Source: Linyphia triangularis (Eukaryota > Arthropoda > Arachnida > Araneae > Linyphiidae). From it: DNA of 64,000 nucleotides. The DNA lies in contig OZ021726.1 in the NCBI GenBank assembly GCA_963978545.1, positions 56,341,959 to 56,405,958 on the forward strand. The letters run 5' to 3'. This document shows positions 56,292-64,000 of this stretch, in pieces. Within the stretch, counting starts at the first letter, position 1. Every line of letters starts with the position of its first letter. The translations under genes and the position numbers were made by a program. The notes below the pieces were generated by a model. That model was not told the DNA's origin. It worked only from the letters and a program-made list of their open reading frames with translations, and did not search any database.

Positions 56292-57674
56292 ATGGATAAA
56301 TTAAACAGGGAAAGAACTCAGTTGAGAAGATCGTTTACCAAGGCGGTGAATGAAGCAAAAAGTATACTTGAAAAAGACGACAAACAGAACATTGAAGTTC
56401 GGAAAATATTGGACACTCTTGAAGATAAAACTAGTCGCATGTTCAAGATAGATGAAGAAATTAAAGAAGTGTATTTAAATGGAAGTGATTATGACGAAGA
56501 AGCCTTTGAAAGAGAATTTGATTCTGCGGAAATGTATAGAAATAACTGGATTTCTATTAAAAATGACTGTGAGGATATATTAAATAAATTCCCGTCATCG
56601 CCGAACGATATTGATCAAGTAAGTGTTTCTAATAATTCCTTTTCTATGAAACGTCATTTGAGATTACCCAAAATAGAACTTAAGAAATTCGATGGAAATA
56701 TAAGAAATTGGCTGTCTTTTTGGGGTCAGTTTAGAAAAATAAATGATGATAGTAATATAGACGATGATGATAAGTTTCAATACTTATATCAATTTACTGT
56801 TCCTGGATCTTCTGCCAGAGAGCTAATTGAGAGTTTTCCTCCATATGGAGAAAATTACGCCAAAGCTATAGAACAACTTAAAGCTCGTTTTGCTAGAGAT
56901 GAATTGTTAATTGAAGTTTATGTAAGAGAGCTTTTGAATTTGGTATTATCTAGAACTGATAATCAATATATTACTTTAAGAGCCTTGTATGATAAAATTG
57001 AAACGCATCTGCGTGCGCTTGAAACGTTAGGGGTAACCAATGATAAATATGCAGCCATGCTTTACCCTTTATTTGAATCGGTGCTTCCTGATGAAATTTT
57101 GCAAGTTTGGGAGAGAGTCAGACATACAAAGGGAGCATTAGCGGCAGAAGCAAATAATTTGACGCATCTTCTCAGTTTTTTGAAGTTGGAAGTTGAAGGG
57201 GAAGAACGTTTGAATATTGCACGTTCCAGTTTTGGCAATGAATCGGTTGGTAAAAGTTTTAATAATTTAGAAAGAGGAAAACTAAGTACCGCAGCCTTCA
57301 TATATTCTGGCGAGGAAAAAAGGTTAAATAAGTGCTGTATTTGGTGTGAGAAGAAAAATCATAATTCTCAAGATTGTACCCAGATTAAAAACTTTGATAG
57401 GGAAAAGAAGATTAATATTCTTAAACGTAAAGGCGCCTGTTTCACCTGCTTGAAGAAGGGACATTCGTCTAAAAATTGTAAATCAGGGATTAAATGTTTA
57501 TTATGCAATTATTCGCACTATGTAGCAATGTGCCCAAGATTAAATGATACAAATAAAGGCATTAAAGATCCTAAACTAGATGATTTGGCGATTAAAGTTG
57601 AAAGTGAGGCTAAAGAAACCGAAGCACTGACCCCCCCCAAGAAAGGAATGGAACTTTATTGCAGACACTTATAG
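56292..57674 (+). CDS. BEL gag-like protein, frame ends early by a frameshift
   Basis: The ATG at 56292 (MDKLNRERTQL) opens 460 codons. The N-terminal part is charged; the middle (LPKIELKKFDGNIRNWLSFW) is the DUF1759 gag region. Three zinc knuckles follow: CIWCEKKNHNSQDC (from residue 349), CFTCLKKGHSSKNC (from residue 383) and CLLCNYSHYVAMC. In BEL elements gag continues into protease in one frame; here the frame slips at an eight-C run (57631-57638) and stops at 57674. Confidence 0.9.
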   Translation: MDKLNRERTQLRRSFTKAVNEAKSILEKDDKQNIEVRKILDTLEDKTSRMFKIDEEIKEVYLNGSDYDEEAFEREFDSAEMYRNNWISIKNDCEDILNKFPSSPNDIDQVSVSNNSFSMKRHLRLPKIELKKFDGNIRNWLSFWGQFRKINDDSNIDDDDKFQYLYQFTVPGSSARELIESFPPYGENYAKAIEQLKARFARDELLIEVYVRELLNLVLSRTDNQYITLRALYDKIETHLRALETLGVTNDKYAAMLYPLFESVLPDEILQVWERVRHTKGALAAEANNLTHLLSFLKLEVEGEERLNIARSSFGNESVGKSFNNLERGKLSTAAFIYSGEEKRLNKCCIWCEKKNHNSQDCTQIKNFDREKKINILKRKGACFTCLKKGHSSKNCKSGIKCLLCNYSHYVAMCPRLNDTNKGIKDPKLDDLAIKVESEAKETEALTPPKKGMELYCRHL

Positions 57675-58218
57675 TGAAGGTTAAAAGTAAAAATAACTCA
57701 TATAAGTTAGCAAGATTGCTTTTAGATTCAGGATCCCAGCGATCGTATATAACAAAAGACGACGTAACGAAATTAGATTTAGAAAAGACGTGCCAAGAGA
57801 CTCTTTCACATAGCCTATTTGGTGGTGCTAAAACTAAATTGCAGAAACATGGCGTGCATGATGTTACACTTCTTAGTTGTGATGAGCAATTTGAAATAAA
57901 AGTTACGATGCTCGATCAAGAAAGAATATGTAATTTTGTACCAAGATTGTCTAAAAAACATTTATCTTCACTTGAGCTAGGCAATGTACGGCTTTCTGAC
58001 GCAGAATATAATATTCCAGAAGTAAAAATTTTATTAGGAGCGGATGTAATGGGTAAATTGTTAACTGGAAACGTCAAGAAATTGGAAGAAGACCTATTCG
58101 CCATGGAAACCAAATTGAGATGGACAATTATGGGCAAAACGAAGTCACGCAATGGACATGATGTGGCGAGCACTCTTTGTTGTTTGAATGGAATTTCTAT
58201 TCCGGACCTATGGAGATT
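57639..58218 (+). pseudogene. BEL aspartic protease and start of pol
   Basis: In the frame shifted from gag: TLLQTLIVKVKS, then LARLLLDSGSQRSYI with the catalytic Asp of retropepsins (DUF1758 type), continuing to VKILLGADVMGKLL and SIPDLWR, where the nested element begins at 58219. Intact as far as it goes. Confidence 0.88.
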
Positions 58219-59818
58219 CCCTAGTAGCAATCACTGCATGGCGTTTCGTCGGCCAATGATCGGAATTCATCAAAGTCATCGGCGAATCCCCAGACTGATA
58301 TATAAACACACCCGTATTTCCTCGTCTGCCGATGACCCTAAACTCATCGGCAAAAGATATCTTCCCAACATCGGTGGCCGGTGGAATTTCTGATCATCGT
58401 TTTTTGATCGGCAAAAGATATCGGAACGACATCGGGGACAGACTATAAAAAACTTATGTTTCTTTTTCTTACAATTCCACTGAATTAGAGGTTATCCTTG
58501 AATGTATTTCAAATTTAAATCGAGTATACAATTTGCTAAACATTTCGCTTTGGCAATAAGTGAAAAATATTTTAAAAATAAGTGTACGAAAAATTTTAAA
58601 TGTAAAAATATATTTTGAAAAAATGCAAACCACATAATTATATATTGCTTATCTAATACGTCAATAAAATCCATAAATAAAAGTTTTTATATAGTAAAAA
58701 ATATAGGAACAATTTTCTAAAATTAAAAATAAATTCTCATTTCAATTTCAATGTAAATAAAAATATATTCCTTGTAAATAGTTTTCATTATAATTTGCTG
58801 AACTCATTTTGGTACGTTTTTTAAACATCTTTTAAGTAAAATAAAAATATGTTTATATGTTTCAAAAAGTTAATCAAATTGAATATAGTTTTTTAAAAAA
58901 ATTAAAAATGAAATATATTTTTAAATGTCAAAATTATTAAGTAAACTCTTAAATTGCATTTAAAAAAATATCATAAAATGTTCACGTCAATTAGTTAAAA
59001 TTTTTCAAAATAGATGGCGACACTATTTATTATGTGTATAAGAATACAAAAACTAAATATGTTTTCATATGGGATATATATATTTTTTTGCTATAATAAA
59101 TAAATTAATATTTTCCCAAATTTATGGAAGATTTGCTATTTTGCAAAAATTCCCCATATATAAAAAAAAATGTTGGTCAATTTTCTTGCAAAGTCTGTAT
59201 GATTGTAGAGTTTTGTACTACAATACAATTGCTATACCAAGAATCGCTAGTACCATATCAGTCCAGTGGGCAAGTCACCGCGCTTCAGAGTACATCATCC
59301 TAGGTTCGATTCCAGGGTAAGTAATTTAGACAATTCTGGCGTGAGTAATTTGGTGGTGTTATATCTTCGATTTGTACTCCTAATATGTCACTAGAAATAC
59401 TACAATATAAGAATTACGCGCTGTGGGAAAATATTTTTGTTTTGCATTATTTTAATTTGTCGTTTTTAATATTCGATACTTATAATATTTAATAATACTC
59501 TTTATAATTATTTAATGTTTATTAATTGGTATCTTCGGCAAAATAATTACCGTTTCGATATTTCTTGAGAGCAAAATTTTCCTCGGATAGTGCTGGTATT
59601 TCCCCCTTTTCCCTCGGCCTTCAAACGAATTTTTGCCGGCTTTTCCTCGAATTCGATCAGTTTCCGGACATCGGCCAATGGCCGGCCACGGGGTCAAAAT
59701 GGATTAGTTGCCAAGGGAAAGATAAGTTTCGGGTGAGTTTCCGGTGAATCGCCAATCACCGGCGATTCACCTGGGGATGGAATTCCGATCATCGCCCGAG
59801 GTAAAATTGCTACTAGGG
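58219..59818. mobile_element. 1.6-kb DNA element nested in BEL pol
   Basis: Ends CCCTAGTAGCAAT at both termini (inverted), with more imperfect pairing inward (GATGATCGGAATTC-type block). The pol frame is the same on both sides, and only an apparent 2-bp TT duplication flanks it (58217-58218, 59819-59820). The terminal 200 bp on each side carry many CATCGGC/GCCGATG motifs. The middle is AT-rich and holds a tRNA-like segment. No transposase seen; superfamily unclear. Confidence 0.85.
59250..59330 (+). mobile_element. tRNA-like/SINE head fragment inside the nested element
   Basis: Has a perfect pol III B-box GGTTCGATTCC at 59303-59313 and CAGTGGGCAAGTCACC in the A-box position, with a partly pairing T-arm (CCTAG/CCAGG). 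Too diverged for a functional tRNA; a tRNA-derived SINE is the likelier reading. Confidence 0.5.
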
Positions 59819-60406
59819 TTAGAAACGATAGGAATTAAAGATCCTGCTGATATTAAATCAAAAGAAGATTCAGATAAAGAAGTTGTAGATTTTTTTGAGA
59901 AAACAATCTGTGTCAACGAAGAAGGAAGATATTATGAAGTAAGGTTACCATTCAAAACAGGTTGCCCTGAACTGCAAAACAATAAAGAAGTGGCAACCAG
60001 AAGATTGTTTAATACTACCAGAAAACTGAAAAATGCTGGAAAATATGAAGACTATTGTCAAGTTTTTGAAGAATGGTTGACAGATGGTATTATAGAAATT
60101 ATACCGAATGATCATGAAAACAAAGGCTATTATCTACCTCACAGAGCAGTCATCAAAGAATCGAGCTTGACTACCAAAATCAGACATGTTTACGATGCAT
60201 CAGTGAGTGATGAAAAGGAAAATTCTCTTAACAATTGCTTAGAAAAGAGACCTAACTTAATCGAGAAGATTCCAGAGAAGTTGATTCAATTTCGAGAACA
60301 TGCTATTGCAGTGACAGCAGACGTAAAGAAGACATTTCTTCAGATCAGTTTGGATAAAACAGATAGAGACTACTTAAAATTTCTTTGGTGGAAGGACCCA
60401 CCTTAG
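59819..60406 (+). pseudogene. BEL reverse transcriptase, N-terminal part only
   Basis: Continues pol with LETIGIKDP, then YYLPHRAVIKES, KIRHVYDAS and VTADVKKTFLQI (motif A with its Asp) and ends FLWWKDPP with TAG at 60404-60406. Motif C (YxDD) does not occur downstream, so a catalytic block is deleted. Confidence 0.9.
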
Positions 60407-61591
60407 GTGAAACTAGAAGAAAAAGACTGGCCAAAATCTAACATCCTCGTTCCCGAAGAGGATGTTAATAAAGAAAAAAGGAAGACTGCTGTTATGCATT
60501 TGAGCTGTGAAGAACAGAATTTTACAGGAAAATTACTCTACTTTTCTCAGTATACGAAAATTGTGAGAATGATTAGTTGGATACAGAGGTTCGTTTTCAA
60601 CAGCCTATACTGCAGCAAAAAGAAGAAAGGAGAGTTGACTTTTGAAGAGGTTCAAGAGGCAGAAGGAAAACTGCTGCAGTGCATCCAAAATGAATGTTTC
60701 CAAATTGAAGGAGCTAAGATGTTAGAGAAGATGCAGACTTTCAAAGATGAGAAAGAAATAATAAGTCTAAGCACGAAACCCTTTGATTGGAATGAAGTTA
60801 TGACATTTTCGACCGTGCAGAAAATCAAGTGGAATTTCAATTCGCCTGCCTTCCCGTGGTGGAGAGGATGGTGGGAGAGGATAGTAAGAATGGTTAAGGA
60901 ACTGTTAAGAAGAGTTCTAGGAAAGTCAACAGTAAACTACGTAGAACTACGAAGACAATTTTATGTTACTGCGAAGCGATTATTAATTTGCGACCACTTA
61001 CCTACATCAGTGAGGAAGCTGACAGCTTAAGGCCTTTGACCCCAGCAAGTTTCATGCAAAGTTTACCTCACAACGAAGTTCCAGACTTAGATAACATAGA
61101 CATCAATAGCTGTAACAAAAGACTTCGTTATGTTCAGAGGCTTCGCATGAACTTGAGAACTAGGTTTCGAAGTGAATACTTAGCCTTGTTGGTTCACCAA
61201 GAAAAACGAAAGGCTGAGACTTTAAGTGTCGGATATGTTGTCCTGGTAAGCTTCGATGCAAAACGAATTAACTGGACTCTTGGGCTGGTCATGGATATAT
61301 CCTGGTCCTGATGGGCTTGCTAGAGTCACCAGAGTGAAAACTTCAAAAGGAGAGAGAATTAGGCCATTCCAGCGGTTGTATCTGATGGAGATGGTTGACC
61401 GACCGCAGAAATCACTTGAGACGCCAAAAGAGACTATTCCATTGAAGGACGATGCGGACAATGCCATCCAAGAACTATCCAGTGACGTACAGGAAAAAAT
61501 AAAAAATACTGTATCGAACAAAACCATTGGAAGTAAAGTGGTGACCAGATTGGGTAGAACTGTTAAAGTTCCAGAACGTTTGAACCTTTGA
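60407..61591 (+). pseudogene. BEL integrase C-terminal remnants
   Basis: After the stop the same frame holds FSQYTKIVRMISWIQRFVFN (pre-integrase linker), then jumps to FPWWRGWWERIVRMVKELLR (end of the integrase core). A second frame (60988-61300) has RPLTYISEEADSLRPLTPAS and RLRMNLRTRFRSEYL, and a third (61301-61591) PGPDGLARVTRVKTSKG and IRPFQRLYLME. The catalytic Asp residues of integrase are gone. Confidence 0.88.
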
Positions 61592-61642
61592 TGGAACTGT
61601 TGCAATTTTCTGTAAACTTTTAAAAATTGCAAGGTAGGAGGA

Positions 61643-61892
61643 TGTTGCGGAATGGTAAGTGAGTGGCAACGATTACGAATTGTAAATAGAGAGTTGCCAT
61701 GGAGACGCTGGAATAGTTCTAAAAAGAATATCTGTAATTCTAAAAATAATATCTGTTCGTATTCGAAAGATTTGGGCGACGGTTGATGTTTGTCATATTA
61801 AATGTGTTCGTCGTAATACTGTGGAGTTCTTTATTAATAGTTATCCATAACAAACGTAGTTTCGAACCTGATCTTCTTGGTTTTATTCAACA
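61643..61892 (+). repeat. BEL 3' LTR (250 bp)
   Basis: Begins TGTTGCGGAATGG, ends TTATTCAACA, directly preceded by a purine-rich tract AAGGTAGGAGGA (61631-61642) that serves as plus-strand primer in such elements. Confidence 0.95.
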
Positions 61893-62292
61893 ACTTCATG
61901 CACAAGCGCAATTTTGACTAAAACCTTAGGTAGGTCTCATAGTCCTAACTAACCCACACGCCAAATTTGAACATGGTAGGTCAATTTGCTCGGGAGTTAT
62001 GCTGACCACCTACATACAGACAGACATTTTTTCTAGACTCCTTTTTTTGGAATCAGTATGTTCCAAAATGTGAAGAAATAAAAAAAAAATAAATTATTAT
62101 TATTATTATTTTTTTTTTTTTTTTTACCGAATGCTATACTTTCATTACCCTTTATATACACGTATGGGTAATTGAAAGTAAAAAAATGTGTACTTATATC
62201 GATATAAATTAATAGTGCACTTACCACTTACAAATATCGCTATTTATGGGGAAAACAAAATACATCATATTAGAACCGTATAATTATACATA

Positions 62293-63640
62293 CAGCGTAT
62301 CCCCGTATAACCTGGCTGACCTTTATTTTCGACACCGTTGGTCCTAGATGCATAGTCCCAATTGAAGAAATGTTTTCAATCGTTAAAATATTTTAAATGA
62401 ATAGTTTTTAAGTTAGGAAAGGGGTTGGTATAAAAATTACGGATCGTAAATTTTTATACGGTCCCCAGTTGCCCTAACTCATATTTAGAAAAATGTTGTC
62501 CATAAAAAAACATTAAGAAAAAAATAAAAAAAATCGGAATTTATACGACCAATATTCATGGAGATATGAAAAATAGAATTTAGTGACTCATACCGTTTTA
62601 CACCCATGGTCATTAACATATTTTAAGGGTATGTACACAAAATGAAATACAGAGAAAAAGCAATTGCGTTCGGAAAATTGTTCTGAAATCAAACGCATTA
62701 ATACGATCTATCAATAGAGCTTTTAGGCAGTTTCCTGATTTGTGGGGTGGGTTTCAAAACAACGTTATAGGCTATGGAGGTCCGGTATACAGGACCTCCA
62801 TAGGAATGGCCTCCTAGATCTCCAGATCTAAATCCTTTAGATTTCTTTCTTTGGGAATTTTTGAAAAGCAAGGTCTATGAAAACGAATAGACGAGTCTAT
62901 TAGATTTGCAGAATCGAATTTTATCATCTGCCAGGTGTATTACGCCTGTAATGCTGAAAAATGTTGAAGATTGAATTACGTGTGCGCTATGGTATTTTAG
63001 TCGAAGGAAAACACTTCGAGCATATGTAATTAAGAAAAAGGTTATTTATCCTTTTCACTTTGTTCATTTCTATCACCTTTTATTTTTGTTTGTGTCAACA
63101 AAAAGCGCTGCTTTCTGATTATGTTATTATTGAAAATTACCTTATTAAAATTGTTTATAAGTTTGTTTGCGTTTATTGTGTGTTGTACAAATTGTAACTT
63201 TTTTTTTTCAAAGCAGTTTCCAGTCAAAAATTATAATGCTTTAGATGATGAACAACAACTTGTTTGCCATAGTCAAACCTAGTCTAGAAGCTCGTTGTTA
63301 TTCCGATAAAACGATATTTTCTTATTTCAATTTATGTACGGGTCCCCTAAATAGCGTAAAAACTTCTAACTTCAATAACATCGTGGCTATTGATCGAACC
63401 AATTTAATTTTTTTTGTATTTGAAATGGTTTTTTCATGGGCAACATTTTTCTAAATTTAAGTTGGAGGGAACTGGGGACCGTATAACAATTTACAATCCG
63501 TTTACACCAATCTCTTTGCTAACTTAAAAACTACACAGTAAAATATTTTAACTATTTAAAAATTTCTTCAGTTGGGACTATGCATCTAGGACCAACGGTG
63601 TCGAAAATAAAGATCGGCCAGGTTGTACGGTGATACGTTG
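62293..63640 (+). mobile_element. Mariner-like element with about 210-bp terminal inverted repeats
   Basis: Ends CAGCGTATCCCCGTATAACC (left) and inverted CAACGTATCACCGTACAACC (right), flanked by TA (62291-62292, 63641-63642). Arms remain alignable for about 210 bp (TTTATTTTCGACACCGTTGG, TCCTAGATGCATAGTCCCAA). The interior holds a broken transposase. Confidence 0.85.
62807..63027 (+). pseudogene. Mariner-like transposase remnant
   Basis: WPPRSPDLNPLDFFLWEFLK then SKVYENE and a stop, followed in another frame by DLQNRILSSARCITPVMLKN and VED. This is the last catalytic segment (SPDLNPLDF) and C-terminus of DDE transposases of the mariner/IS630 group. Upstream catalytic parts are not recognisable. 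Confidence 0.75.
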
Positions 63641-63642
63641 TA

Positions 63643-64000
63643 TAAATTAGCTTGAAATGATTGTCAATTTGCAAAGAAAATGCACAATTTTTCTACAATT
63701 TAGAAAAGTCTTGACAATAAAAAAAAAAAACAAAAAAAAAAAAACAGTTTATAATGTGTTTATTAATTTATATTTAGGATTGATAGCTTAAAAAATATAA
63801 TTGAGTTTATGAAAATTAAGCAACTGCTTCTTATTATATATAATTTAGCATTTTTTATGCTTATTATTAAGTCCAGTATGTGACTCCAAATTTCTCAAGC
63901 TGAGTTAAAAAGATACTGAAATAAAAAGGTATCTGACTTAAAAAGATACTGCCAATACTGAAATACATAGTCTTGAACACATAAAAGATTTATTGTGCTA
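63643..64000. other. End of window, nothing recognised
   Basis: AT-rich DNA with an A run near 63720-63744. A TATCTGACTTAAAAAGATAC hairpin-like stretch lies near 63920-63950. Confidence 0.4.

Larger units (their letters stand above)
55999..61892 (+). mobile_element. BEL/Pao LTR retrotransposon, internally deleted, with 5-bp target duplication
   Basis: LTRs at 55999-56252 and 61643-61892, TG...CA ends, flanked by perfect ACTTC (55994-55998, 61893-61897). Gag (DUF1759-like plus zinc knuckles), an aspartic protease (DSGSQRSYI) and the first part of a BEL-type reverse transcriptase follow in order. The RT catalytic YxDD region, RNase H and most of integrase are missing. A 1.6-kb DNA element is nested inside pol. 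Non-autonomous. Confidence 0.95.
55230..62172 (-). repeat. Dispersed repeat R1, inverted copy split by two insertions
   Basis: The R1 end GTGGAACATTGCGCAACTTTC (minus-strand end) is at 55233 and the R1 start (GTATGGGTAATTG region) near 62165. Between them R1 sequence is interrupted at 55475-55911 by a foldback and at 55999-61892 by a BEL retrotransposon. Comparison with 32838-33420 shows the host sequence resumes correctly after each. Confidence 0.75.

Noticed and set aside
59250..59330. Functional tRNA gene
   Set aside because: A B-box is present but the acceptor and anticodon stems do not pair, and the segment is embedded in a transposon; a SINE head is more likely.
58219..59818. piggyBac assignment for the nested element because of the CCCTAG ends
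   Set aside because: piggyBac duplicates TTAA; here only TT is duplicated and no TTAA flanks either end.

Overview
The window reads as nuclear DNA of an arthropod. It is AT-rich, has GT-AG introns of hundreds to thousands of bases, contains one SNARE-machinery gene and one CLIP-domain serine protease gene, and is otherwise packed with DNA transposons, Helitrons, tRNA-derived SINEs and a BEL/Pao retrotransposon. The protease most resembles, from memory of the family, horseshoe-crab proclotting enzyme. That hints at a chelicerate, but the lineage is not proven by the sequence.

Layout. 1-10607: repeats only, including two hAT-type elements with target duplications (713-3621 and 4095-10599); the second carries a smaller nested hAT (5452-6636). 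10608-14814: no gene recognised, one MITE-like element (13444-13924). 14952-20473, minus strand: a complete three-coding-exon alpha-SNAP gene (297 aa predicted). Its introns hold a palindromic MITE, a 251-bp inverted repeat with about 99% arm identity, a short satellite and a SINE. 20474-27071: intergenic, with an (AAT)n array, a perfect 36-bp palindrome, zinc-finger-like debris and a dead Tc1-like element. 27352-45986, minus strand: a CLIP-domain trypsin-like protease in seven coding exons (417 aa predicted, all splice phases compatible). A possible 5' untranslated exon lies near 54180. One of its introns (28679-36897) is enlarged by a 4.7-kb hAT element carrying a Helitron and other repeats. 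Beyond the signal-peptide exon come further repeats, a second Helitron interrupted by a Tc1-derived foldback element, and (55230-62172) an old interspersed repeat split by a 437-bp foldback and a 5.9-kb BEL/Pao element. That BEL element has near-identical LTRs but a dead, internally deleted pol and a nested 1.6-kb DNA element. A mariner-like element with long terminal repeats closes the window.

The two genes are unrelated in function: alpha-SNAP acts in cytosolic SNARE disassembly, and the protease is a predicted secreted zymogen. Nothing ties them into one pathway. I found no clearly new multi-gene system. The most notable things are a divergent alpha-SNAP whose membrane-attachment loop is replaced by a Gly/Cys stretch, an unusual number of foldback elements of at least four unrelated kinds, and very clear nested-insertion records supported by target duplications.
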